Assembly: GCA_946811695.1 (NCBI GenBank) | Contig: OX328125.1 | Location: 104,194,176-104,258,175 of the forward strand | Direction: 5' to 3' | DNA from: Gonocerus acuteangulatus | Taxonomy: Eukaryota; Arthropoda; Insecta; Hemiptera; Coreidae | Length of the DNA stretch: 64,000 nucleotides | Part shown: positions 54,449 to 64,000 of the stretch, piece after piece | How the letters are laid out: each line of letters starts with the position of its first letter | Numbering within the stretch: position 1 is the first letter of the stretch | Notes under the pieces: model-generated | Told to the model about the DNA's origin: nothing | Databases searched by the model: none | What the model saw: only the letters and a program-made list of their open reading frames with translations | Made by a program: the position numbers and the translations under genes

Positions 54449-55310
54449 AGACATTGAATTCATTGTTATTTTTATATAATAATAATTATATTTTGTCAAA
54501 ACTGTTGCTACTACTTGCACATTATTTACTAGGGGTAAATGTAGAGCTGGTTTGGAAGACTTATGATTACTAATTGTTTCTTGGAGTGGTTTATTTTTTT
54601 TTACACTATCTGATACATTTTCGTATATTTGTGCTCTGTTAATTTCACATTTTGGTTTCTAATGGGCTGTGTTGTTTGTAATCCCCAGTCTAAAACGTAT
54701 GTAGATCATAAGAGTTAAGGTGTGATGTCAAAACCTCTCCAGGTTAAAAAGGTTCTACTCAAGATATTTCTAAATATATATCTGTATCTTGGAACAAGAA
54801 GGGCCAATGTCCAAACCTCTGAAATTTGAGTGAACTGCATGAGTGACATCAGGGCGGGCTAAACTAATTGATAAAAGGGCCAATCTCTGCCCATTGTTAG
54901 TTTTTGAGGAAAATAACGATAGGAAGACATTGGCCCTTTCAACAATTAATATTTATCCTACCCGGATGTCTCTCGTGTAGTTCACTCAAATTTCAGAGGC
55001 TTAGACGTTGGCCCCATTTTGGTCCAAGATAAAGACATATACAGGCATGATTACTCTTTAATTTGGTTAAAATGTAAAGGCTCTTTTAATTTTTCCATGA
55101 ATTTTTGTATATTCTTGTCATGTTAAAGAAATGTTTTATTTTTAGAATGTATATGTTATGTGTTTTGTTTTTTTATGTTGCACCGATTAAGCTAGGGAGT
55201 AACTCAGGAAATACCTCCAGCTTGGCATGTGTTAAATATGTATAATCAAATGTTTTAATTACTAATTTTTTTATTTTGTTGGTTATTAGAAAAATTATAT
55301 AAGAAATAAA
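54449..55310 (+). promoter_or_regulatory. ALDH 3' untranslated / downstream region with candidate poly(A) signals
   Basis: AT-rich sequence after the stop codon. AATAAA motifs occur at 55305 and ~55382; no closer canonical signal was noticed in the first 700 bases. If 55305 is used, the 3'UTR is ~0.85 kb and contains the inverted repeat at 54770-55050. Confidence 0.35.
54770..55050. repeat. Inverted repeat (~105-bp arms) downstream of ALDH
   Basis: Left arm: ATCTGTATCTTGGAACAAGA, GGGCCAATGTCCAAACCTCT, TTTGAGTGAACTGCATGAG. It is mirrored on the right as CTCGTGTAGTTCACTCAAA, AGAGGCTTAGACGTTGGCCC, TGGTCCAAGATAAAGACAT. A shorter nested pair (GGGCCAATCTCTGCC...GACATTGGCCC) lies between. Probably a foldback MITE. 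Confidence 0.7.
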
Positions 55311-56001
55311 TGAGATAACTTTTACTAAACTTAAATAACGCAAAATTTAATAATTGTATCTACATCGCTTATATAAAAGCAAATAAAACTGTGAACAAAT
55401 TAACATTAATAAGCTAACATACACATTTAAAATTGTTATTTCATTAAAAAAGATGTATACAGTATTTTTTTTATCAAAATTTGTGCCATTTTATATTTTA
55501 TACTGTGTTTTATAGCTTATGAAGCTATAAAGAATTAAGTGTTAAATAATATTTTTGTTTATGTAAGACTTGTTATAATTTCAACTCATTAAATCCTTTC
55601 TTCTGAACTCAGGTATGCCTAAAATTTATGGAAACAAATGAGGTTTTGCGGATATGAAGTGCAAACTAAACATCGCGTCAATATCTTTTTTTTGCCATCC
55701 GAATCTAGTCGCTTCAGAGAATCTACTGGTACATTTTTCATGTTCAGTTCGCCCTTCTTTACCTCTCAAAATACAGAGAGAATGAAAACAAGCTGGCTGG
55801 AAACTGCCATAGGAAAGTGGATACAAAAGGCCAACTCAACACTCCACTACCCACCCGATGGATGATTATATAAATAAAACACTCTTTTCGTAAAAATTTA
55901 AGTTCTGAATAATTATTATAAAATTTGTTCATTAATATAAATTCTTAAACAAACAATGAGACATCCCACAAAGTGTTTGTTCTGTTTTGATATCTATGAA
56001 A
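55311..56001. other. Intergenic, nothing recognised
   Basis: The frames at 55626-55865 overlap on both strands and show no domain; I do not call a gene. Confidence 0.4.
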
Positions 56002-56005
56002 TTAA

Positions 56006-56793
56006 CCCCTTAACGGGCAAGGGCCGCTTGAGCGGCCACTGCTCACTGAAATTAAAAAATGACGCGAGTGAGGCGGAATTGGTTCCAATGCTTCCTGCTA
56101 GATGCCGGGGTATGCCAAAAAATAGTATTTGGAGGTCTTGGGCCCGAGGAGCCGAGATACGACGAAGTTGGCCCCTAAAGCGGTCCTTGCCCATTCCCGC
56201 ACTCGTCTTGTGTCAGTGTCGGCTGCGCATTATTGGCTCTCTGGATCACTCATCTTATCCGGAAATCGTTTCAAAGTATGTAATAATTCTTTTATACATT
56301 CTAGATTAGGAATTAATTGATTTTAATTGAAATGAGTATATCGCTTACATGTTATTCATTGATTCGTCTCATAAGTACCTTACTCTCGTCAGACTGGAAG
56401 GAAAAAATACTTTTTTTGGCTTTCCTAATGAAATTTTTTTCTCAATTCTGTCTTAAATGATATTGTGGGCTAGCATGTCCAGGGTTTATTATACTATTAT
56501 TATAATTTTTTTTTTTTTTTTTTTTTTTAAAGCCTGCCAATCTTAGGGTAATGAACCATTTTCATTTTTTTTGCGACTTGGAATCGGCTTTATGATGTAT
56601 CGCGGGCATTGCATATCGGGAATTCCCGATGCCTGGAATGGGCAAGGGCCGCTCTAGCGGCCAACCCCGTATTTATGGGTACAATTTTTTTTTTAACATC
56701 CTGGGTTCATAATTAGTAAATGGATGCCTCCCAGACTCCCGAGTATAAATTTAAAAAAATCCAACATAGCTAGCGAAATGTGCCCGTTACAGG
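56006..56793. mobile_element. piggyBac-like MITE flanked by TTAA
   Basis: TTAA at 56002-56005 and 56794-56797 flanks inverted ends CCCCTTAACGGGCA (left) and, on the minus strand, CCCTGTAACGGGCA (right). GGGCAAGGGCCGCT and AGCGGCC motifs recur just inside the left end and at ~56640. TTAA duplication with CCC-start ends is characteristic of piggyBac. 788 bp with no transposase; overlapping frames at 55956-56320 are chance. Confidence 0.7.
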
Positions 56794-56944
56794 GTTAAGA
56801 GAGTTAGATACATTTAGGTAAAATTTTTTTTTGAACAAAAAGTAGTTAAAATGCAAACTTAAAATGGCCGAAAAAAAAACAAAAAAACTATGAGCCAGAA
56901 AATGTTTTTACTGCAGGATTGAACACGCCTAGTATAGGGGAATA

Positions 56945-57500
56945 ACTGGTAAAAAGAAATAGGAAAATCAAAAATGTCGAGCAACAAATTTTATTCAATT
57001 TGGGTGATTTCTAATGGATTGACCCTTAAACAATTTAGTTTATTTTAAAACACATCTTTCTCGTTAGACGACAAATACTGAGTTTCCTTAAAATACAACA
57101 ACAATTAACTCCAGTATGAATTAGTCAGGTGTAAACGCCCTCCTCTTTCAGATGGACTTATTTAGTTTATTTTTACCAGACATCTTTCTCTTTAGATACC
57201 CATGACATTTATCAAGTTTTGCTGCAATATAAGACAAATTACCGCCGGAATGGAAAAATTAGTAATTCAGGTCTGAAATTTAGGTGGACCAATTCTGGTG
57301 GTTAACAAACTCATTCAATCATTTGCTAAGGGAATACCAACTTTTATGGCAACACAATAAAATCTGGTGGATATCATATGTATACATTTTAATAGGGATC
57401 ATTTTTAGTATCTGGTCAGTAGGATCTAGGAAGAAATTTTTTAAAAATTCTTTCACGAGTGTAACCTCGATAGCTACTTTGCTTCTGAAAGTGCTAAAAT
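56945..57500 (+). mobile_element. Helitron-like family 1, old diverged copy D
   Basis: AATTTAGTTTATTTTAAAAC, CCAATTCTGGTGGTTAACAA, ACTCATTCAATCATTTGCTA and the end TAGCTACTTTGCTTCTGAAA then GTGCTAA match copies A-C with many substitutions. The TA tract is absent and the left module lost. A second 3'-end scrap (TTCGGAGGAAAGTGCTAA) lies at 57616-57633. Confidence 0.65.
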
Positions 57501-57668
57501 GAAGGATATCCATGCAAGTGAAAGGTAGAAGTATAACGTTTTTAATTTTATATAAAAGGCTATATTTTTATTGCGCATTTATTATATTTTTCATACTTCA
57601 AATGATCAAAATTTCATTCGGAGGAAAGTGCTAATAATACTTGTATGTACTGCTAATAACACTTGTAT

Positions 57669-57780
57669 GTACCTGAATGGGTGACCGACCACGTGCTGTT
57701 GGCATTAGAAAAGGGTGGCAACCTGTAGATAGCCCGGCGCTAATAGCCAAACAGTTGATGCGCCGTAAAAAAAAAAAAAA
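57669..57780 (+). mobile_element. 5S rRNA-derived SINE, 5'-truncated
   Basis: Begins inside the 5S part (GTACCTGAATGGGTGACCG) and continues GGGTGGCAACCTGTAGATAG, GGCGCTAATAGCC and TTGATGCGCCGTA plus an A tail. Same family as 50343-50534. TGTACTGCT occurs on both sides of the insertion as a possible duplication. Confidence 0.85.
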
Positions 57781-57858
57781 TGTACTGCTCGGCTAATAAT
57801 GTTTATTTTTAAATGTATGCTTTTATTAAAAAATAAATATAATTATTAAAAATTATAT

Positions 57859-58221
57859 AAAAAAAAAAAAAAAAAAAAATCAGTCCCGTAACAGGCCACG
57901 AGGGCCCAGAGGGGCAGATACTGTAGAGGTATCTGATTCTTGACCATACGGCACACTAGGGAGATAGTGTGGTCAATACTATGCTCCGGCCGCCTGATTT
58001 TCCCCTTGGCTGCTTCGACTGCTAGAGTCATTAGCACCCAAGGTACCCATTATTAATTAAATTAATTAAAGGCTGGGTGAGCCTAGGGACGATCTGGGAC
58101 CCCAAACCCAACCCTCGAACTGCAGCACTAGAAGAAAAAATCTTTAGTGCGCGCTCGGGTTTTGAACCTGGTCCTCCAGTTCATTAGTCGAGTGCTCTAC
58201 CACTGAGCTAACCTCGCCCCC
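57859..58221 (-). mobile_element. SINE S1, full-length, perfect target duplication
   Basis: On the minus strand: GGGGGCGAGGTTAGCTCAGT (A box), the B-box region GGTTCAAAACCCGAGC, body, CAGGCGGCCGGAGCATAGTA, and the end GTTACGGGACTGATTTTT. ATTAAAAATTATAT flanks both sides (57845-57858 and 58222-58235), a perfect 14-bp duplication. A young insertion. Confidence 0.9.
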
Positions 58222-58235
58222 ATTAAAAATTATAT

Positions 58236-58784
58236 CGCAAAAAAAATATGTGTACTTTAATTTAAAAAATATGCATTTCTTAAGGGGCACAATTTGTCTG
58301 CGTGTCCAGGGTCACATAACCACTGTCCACATGTAAAATTCATAGCTCAATATGCCTCACAGGATTATTTGAATAGTAAACATTGACTCATAGATATCCT
58401 AAAATATCTAGACGTATTTTAGAATTATCTAGAAATAAATATTCCTATCTCTAAGAGATGGGGCAGAGAGAAGGCAGTCGGTTCCGAAATGGATATGATT
58501 GTAGCTCCAGAATTCCATATGGATTGGGGGAACGGGACATCAGGTAAGATATATTTGAAGCGAAATATATATAGTGTTTCAAAATTATCCTTAGAAATGT
58601 CAAAAGAGTTGCAGTAAAAACAATCTTTAGCCGTCACAGTAATTTTGCTTTGCTTCCTGCATTCCTGAAGCAAGAAGATGCTGTTTTTGCGCATTTTCTT
58701 CCACCTTCCAAAGTGAGGAAATCCGCTTATGATGCTGACTCGATTACACAATCTGAAAATCCCCCCCAAAAAAAAAAAAAAAAA
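58236..58784. other. Intergenic, nothing recognised
   Basis: The 114-codon minus frame (58769-58425) has no recognisable domain; it could be a fragment of an unknown element. No gene is called. Confidence 0.4.
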
Positions 58785-59039
58785 TCAAGTTTCAGAACAC
58801 TCGTTCACTTCTAGATACCTCTAAAAATAACCCAATTTTGATGAAATTATTACTAAAATACTTTCCATGACTTAAATAAAAAGTCAAGATTGTTAGCCAG
58901 CAGAATCCACTTAACTGAAACACTGTTTTTTTTTTTCGGTGAGATTTGCACAAAAAAAAAAATTGTAACGATTATAGTTTTGCATTTATAGGCTTCCAGA
59001 TTTGATCCAGCCTGGGAGACATTTTGAAAAACCCGATTA
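58785..59039 (+). mobile_element. Helitron-like family 2, old diverged fragment
   Basis: GTTTCAGAACACTCGTTCAC, ACCCAATTTTGATGAAATT, GTCAAGATTGTTAGCCAGCA and AATCCAC follow the family 2 order (CAGAACCCC..., ATTTTGATGGAATTTGGT, GTCAAGATCGTTAACCAGCA) with many changes; the TA tract is missing. Confidence 0.55.
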
Positions 59040-60336
59040 AAAAAAAAAGTCCGACTCGCAGGAACTGCATCATCTTAGCGCGGTTCCTTTCTTATCCCTA
59101 GTCTAATTTGGAAAGATTAAAATATTTATTTATTGATAAGGCTTCGCAACTTTGGCGAATCGCCTTAAGATTAAAATAGAAGCAGTTATTATTTTGGTTC
59201 CACCAGTCTTGAAAGGTCTTGATTTACGATCTTACCTGGAAGGGTCGGTCAACACTTGAAAGGGTCCCGCCAGTTACAAGGTCTTGGAATCTAGGAAATC
59301 TATATTTCTAACAATAAATTGTTTTGTTATTTTACTTACCTAGTTTTATTGTAAAACACATTATCCAACTATAAGCAATTAAGAAATAACAAGGAATAAA
59401 AACAGACAAAAAAACCGTTCGAATAAACGAAATCATTTACTTTAATGGTTTAAGCACTTATTTCTCCGATTGACATCGCCTAATTAAAACTTTCGTCAGA
59501 ACATTTTTGTAGAGCATTTAGTAAGCTTTCGAATGGTAACCTTTCGCTTCCCAAGATTTTCAACCGTTTTCGAGATATTAAGAAATTATACGAAGTTCCC
59601 AAAACTTTTCATTATTTCTAGCAATAGAAAATTGGTCTCATTTTACCTATCCTGTTTTACACACAAATACATTTTCTTAACATAAGAAATTACAAAAATA
59701 AAAATCAATAAAAAACTAAGGGAAAGAGACAAAAATTACAAAAAGAACGACAAACACCCGTTCATAAGAACTAAACAGACGTATTTGAAGTTTTAAGCAC
59801 TTATTTTTTCGATTGACATCACCTATCAAAACTTGTTTCAGAATCTTTTCTGTAGAGAATTTAGAAAGCTTTCAAATAGTTTCTATCCACTTATGAAAAT
59901 TTCCCAACCGGGTTCGAGATATTAATGAAAATATACGAAGTTCCCAAAACTTTTCATGTCTGTTCATAAAATATTTTATTCTAACCCTTCCTTAACTCCA
60001 AACGTAACACAAAGTTTAAGATATTAGTTTTGATAAAATTTGAACATGCAAAAAATGTTTCAACTGAATCCCATGATTTTATGTACCAAAACCAAAAACG
60101 TTATTCAGCAACTATGTTCCCAATTTTCTCGAAAACGGTTAAAGCTATCGCCTTAAAAACGGTTTCATTCGTTTTCCTAGGCCAAGAAGCCTACAAAACG
60201 AGTACTTACAAGCATATGAACTCAAAAATGTAAGCGTTGCGATTTTATTTGCGCGAATTTCGCCCCAAACGCCATCTTCCAGTGGGCGGATTTTGCTGGT
60301 TAACGAACTTGACCTTTGAAATAACAGACGAATATA

Positions 60337-60404
<68 letters not shown>

Positions 60405-60541
60405 AATTTGAACCACTGTTATTTTCGGTCTCTAGGGGTTCTGAAACGCGAAATTTTCTAGTCGGCACTTCCGGATTGTTTCATGAGATCAATTTTATAA
60501 GCGGGGTTCCTCCCTATGAAGGGAGGGAGGAACCGCGCTAA
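59040..60541 (-). mobile_element. Helitron-like family 2, complete copy C
   Basis: The left end is AAAAGTCCGACTCGCAGG-AACTGCATCATCTTAGCGCGGTTCC. The right end is the hairpin GGTTCCTCCCT...AGGGAGGAACC followed by GCGCTAA (60505-60541). The TTAGCGCGGTTCC near the left is the exact inverse of GGAACCGCGCTAA at the right, but lies inboard of the module. A TA tract sits at 60340-60402. An internal ~320-bp block (GACATCGCCTAATTAAAACT-type; GAGATATTA) is duplicated. 1.5 kb, no ORF. Confidence 0.75.
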
Positions 60542-61299
60542 CAATATAAACAGATCTAAGGTGTTACACGGGAGCTGGTAAAAAGAGAGAATGAGGTCTC
60601 GTATTGTAATTCTCTGTATGCAGGGTCTGCTTCCAGGTAAAGTCATATACTTTTACTGCCCTTTACCGTTACTCAGAAGGCTCTTTGTGTTTACAAACAA
60701 AGGACTCGGTATAGACCACCCGTATTAACCCAAAAGTGATTATATCAAGCTTGATAAACTTCCTCAATTAAATTAAGGAATTAAAGAGTGCTTAATTAGG
60801 TTCTTGATCTAGTCAAAAAATTCAAGGAGAATTAGATCATGAATAGAAAATCTCGGCCAAACAGAAGGAAAATAATAATAACAAGGATAGTCAAACTTCG
60901 TTTTCAAAGATTGTTAGTTGTAACACAAAAACGGTCACTCATGATTCTAATAAATTAACTGTGAAGGGTGATTACACAAATATTCCTGTTGAGGCTTTAA
61001 AGCTTCAATTTAAAAAACATATTAACCCAAAGGAATTATAGATTGGCCTAAAAACAAAAAACGATATAGAGGTTACATCAACAGAGTTTTTAAATATATG
61101 CAAAGACCTGATGATCAATAAAATAAAAATAAAAAATAGAGTTCTCTGTAAAAGGTTTAATGAGTTCTATTAAATACATATTTTCCAATTTAGTTATAAT
61201 TTTAACTATTGGAATTATTATCCAAAGATTCATATAATTACTCAACAATAGATTCTAATTTGAAGCACAGCTTTTTTCGATATCTACCTGTTCGAATTG
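60542..61299. other. Spacer between two family 2 copies; possible decayed coding fragment
   Basis: At ~60860-61110 the + strand reads short stretches such as HINPKEL-stop-IGLKTKNDIEVT that faintly resemble the ORF1/gag region of non-LTR elements. Stops and frame changes are frequent and I do not assign it. Confidence 0.3.
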
Positions 61300-62372
61300 T
61301 TTTTCTTATTTTAATTAATCTATTTTATTGTCAAATACATTATCTAACTATAAGCAATGAAAAAATAGGAATAAAAACAGACAAAAAACCGTTCGAATAA
61401 ACGAAATCAATTACTTTAATGGTTTAAGCACTTATTTCTCCGATTGACATCGCCTAATTAAAACTTTCGTCAGAACATTTTTTGTAGAGCATTAAGTAAG
61501 CTTTCGAATGGTAACCTTTCGCTTCCCAAGATTTTCAACCGTTTTCGAGATATTAATGAAAGTATACGAGGTTCCCAAAATTTTCATTATTTCTAGCAAC
61601 AGAAAATTGGTCTCATTTTTCCTATCCTGTTTTACAAACAAATACATTTTCCTAACATAATAAATTACAAAAATAAAAAGCAATAAAAAACCAAGGGAAA
61701 GAGACAAAAATTACAAAAAGAACGACAAAAACCCGTTCATAAGAACAAAACAGACGTATTTGAAGTTTTAAGCACTTATTTCTCCGATTGACATAACCTA
61801 ATCAAAAATAGTTTTAGGATCATTTTTGTAGAGAATTTAGTAAGCTTTCAAATAGTTTCTATCCACTTACCACGATTTCCCAACCGTGTTCGAGATATTA
61901 ATGAAAGTATACGAAGTTCCCAAAACTTTTCATGTCTGTTCATAAAATATTTTATTCTAACCCTTCCTTAACTCCAAACGTAACATAACTTTCAACATAT
62001 TAGTTTTAATGAAAGTAGAACATGCAGATAATGTTTCAACTGAATCCCGTGATTCTAAGTACCCAAACCAAAAGCGGTATTCAAAAACTATTTTTCCAAT
62101 TTTCTCGAAAACGGTTAAAGCTATCGCCTTGAAAATGGTTTCATTCGTTTTCCTAGCCCAAGAAGCCTATAAAAAGAGTACTTACAAGCTTATGAACTCA
62201 AAAACGTAAGCGTTACGATTTTTTCTGCGCGAATTTCGCCGCAAACGCCATCTTCCAGTGGGCGGATTTTGCTGGTTAACGAACTTGACCTTTCAAATTG
62301 GACGACTGATTTTTGTACCAAATTTCATCAAAATCGGACCGTCAGGGAAGCCAGAAATGAGCGAACAGACAA

Positions 62373-62403
<31 letters not shown>

Positions 62404-62557
62404 TATACATATATATATACAAATTTGAACCACCGTTATTTTCGGTCTCTAGGGGTTCTGAAACGCGAAATTTTCTTGTCGGCACTTCCGGATTGTTTCA
62501 TTGTATCAACCTTATAAGCGGGGTTCCTCCCTATGGGGGAGGGAGGAACCGCGCTAA
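61300..62557 (-). mobile_element. Helitron-like family 2, copy D
   Basis: Matches copy C from TTATTGTCAAATACATTATC to the hairpin GGTTCCTCCCTATGGGGGAG...GGAACCGCGCTAA. It contains the interrupted TA tract at 62371-62421 and GCGATAGC-type boxes inverted relative to copy B. The left module is absent. Confidence 0.75.
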
Positions 62558-62684
62558 AAATAATAATATTACACTACTTACACTCTCTCCAAATGAGGAG
62601 TAAGGTTTGCTCCTCTGGAATCAAGTGGGCGAGCAAGCTAAGTGTCTCCTTAATTTCTTGTCGCTATTTAACTTTCGGTTGAGC

Positions 62685-62905
62685 GTATATAGAAAATAAT
62701 TGTGGGGGGGGGGGCTGAGAGCATTTCGGGGGTATGGAATACTAACGCTCAAGAACTTGGAATAGTTAGACAATTAAAACGCTATAACACCCACAAGATT
62801 TTTTTTTCTGAAATAAGTGATCTTATTTAATTTAATTTAAAGGTTTTTATGACACATTTTTACCGATTTCGGGGGGGGGGGGGGTGCAGCCCCTCAGATT
62901 TGTAT
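62685..62905. mobile_element. MITE 'M', copy 3 (reverse)
   Basis: GAGCGTATATAGAAAATAAT, a G run, GGGGGTATGGAATACTAACG and, at the far side, TTTCGGGGGG with GTGCAGCCCC: the reverse of copies 1 and 2. It interrupts family 2-like sequence at its right. Confidence 0.65.
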
Positions 62906-63415
62906 ATTTTCGTAAATATCTCGAAAACGGTTAGGAAATCGTGATAAGTGGAAGGCTTACTAATTTCTATACAAAAAAGGTTATAAAGCAACTTTCGTTG
63001 TCAATCTAAGAAATAACTGCTTAAAACTTAAAAGTGTTAGTTTTGTTCTTTTGAAGGGGGTTTGTGTTTTTGTAACTCAATTTTTAATTGATTGTTTTTT
63101 TGTTTTAAATTGAATTTATGAGTAAAATTAGTATTTTAGTAAAAGAAGACAAGATAATGAGAAACTTATTGGTAAGAGTGGCTTCTTAGAGGGAACGTTG
63201 AGATGGCAGGCGAGCTATTTCCGCTTAGGATTCTGTCAGTTTCCTGTTGTGGCGCCTTAAACCTCCTTCTCTTTAAGATTTTATTTTTAACGAAAGATCA
63301 TACGCTACCAACACCTGCTTCTATTTCTTTGTTAATAGAACTAGAGATAAGAACGGAAACACGCTAAGGTGACGCAGTTCCTCCCAGTCGGACTTTTTCA
63401 TTTCATTTTGTTATT
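62906..63415 (+). mobile_element. Helitron-like family 2 variant, copy E (right part)
   Basis: AATATCTCGAAAACGGTTAG, GATAAGTGG and TCAATCTAAGAAATAACTGC follow family 2. It then differs, and ends GCTAAGGTGACGCAGTTCCT, CCCAGTCGGACTTTTT, the terminal module in reverse. The segment 63220-63400 resembles 32050-32240, so the two form a variant subfamily sharing the same module. Confidence 0.6.
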
Positions 63416-64000
63416 TAAATTATCCCTTTACAATAACATTGTCGTATTATTTTATGTCTGATTTCTATCGCTAAAAATTAACACTACCTTAAAATCCGGT
63501 GTTATTTTATTATGAACCATCTACGCGTCCCGCGAACGTATTTTCACACTAAAGTTTGGCCCGCAACTTGTCAAAGGCTGCCTATACCAGATATAAAACG
63601 GAAGGAAAAGTTAGTAACTAGAAGAATCTGCCGAAACACAGTTTTTGGGAAACACTTTTAGAATTTTGCATTCACTGGATTCTGCGATCACTTTTTATTA
63701 CTTACAAGTTACTATTTTTGATAGTTTTGAATATTGCGATAAAAACTACTATTTTAGTTTTGGATATTTCAAAACGACAGATTTATTTATGCGTTTGGCG
63801 TAAATTAAAACTGAGATACATAAATTTTATATACTTTTGGAGTACAGGCATATTACGAAAGAATGTGTATACTGATATGAATATAATGATGAAATCGCCA
63901 AAAACGCTTGGAAAATCACGATTTTTTTAGCCATTTTTGAGATATTTGGGAAAATATGCGAAGATCCCAAAATGTTTCATGTCTTTTAATACAATTTTTT
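63416..64000. other. Intergenic, with a family 2-like end at 63880-64000
   Basis: The last ~120 bp (GAGATATTTGGGAAAATATG, GATCCCAAAATGTTTCATGT) is a diverged family 2 segment cut by the window edge. The 70-codon frame before it has no domain. Confidence 0.45.

Noticed and set aside
55956..56320. 117- and 63-codon frames on + and 66 on -
   Set aside because: They overlap the piggyBac-like MITE end on both strands and have no recognisable domain.
58425..58769. 114-codon minus-strand frame
   Set aside because: No domain or second copy in the window; length is not exceptional. Left as unknown sequence.

Overview
This is an AT-rich eukaryotic window, dense in transposable elements. It suggests an arthropod, probably an insect: there is a host gene with many introns, several clades of non-LTR retrotransposon, tRNA- and 5S-derived SINEs, MITEs of the PIF/Harbinger, pogo and piggyBac type, and (TA)n tracts embedded in repeated elements. 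I cannot name the species; Hemiptera would fit but is only a guess. Nothing bacterial or viral-genomic is seen other than an LTR retroelement.

The one host gene I can support is a cytosolic-type aldehyde dehydrogenase (ALDH1/2 class) on the + strand. It has 12 coding exons from 25915 to 54448 whose phases all join, giving 488 codons plus a stop. The catalytic Cys, the general-base Glu and the NAD-binding residues are present. Its introns range from 69 bp to 11.8 kb, and the large ones (2, 4, 6, 9, 11) are filled with mobile elements. Exon 11's acceptor and first ~50 bases lie in a 118-bp unit repeated three times; only the third copy continues into the complete exon.

Left flank (1-25 kb): no intact host gene is recognised. 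It holds a ~1.7-kb inverted repeat (1122-2848), a long-TIR element (4223-5010), an internally deleted PIF/Harbinger element (5172-7397) with tail-to-tail remnants of its transposase and MADF genes and a nested Helitron-like element, two abutting MITEs (7811-8419), several decayed LINEs (9.6-10.5, 11.2-11.5, 12.4-13.6, 14.5-15.6, 21.7-24.1 kb), two copies of Helitron-like family 2, a foldback element (18249-20040) whose end has expanded into a 40-bp minisatellite, and SINEs.

Intron 9 (39864-51642) holds the most striking structure. It is a head-to-tail array of a non-autonomous LTR retroelement (41366-48712), arranged truncated LTR - internal - LTR - internal - LTR - internal - LTR, with a 2444-bp period and copies that look identical by eye. 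Each complete unit has a 697-bp LTR (TGTAATGA...TCATTACA), a tRNA-Lys-like primer binding site and one 383-codon Asn/Lys/Glu-rich ORF, with no protease, reverse transcriptase or integrase. The array sits inside the (TA)n tract of a Helitron-like family 1 copy.

Right flank (54.5-64 kb): inverted repeats, a TTAA-flanked piggyBac-like MITE, a T-tailed SINE with a perfect 14-bp target duplication, and several copies of the two Helitron-like families. These two families share a terminal module (AAAAGTCCG...CGCAGGA...CTGCAT) and have the same architecture, which I regard as a second notable find. A 5S rRNA-derived SINE and a tRNA-derived SINE share one 3' tail that can form a stem-loop.
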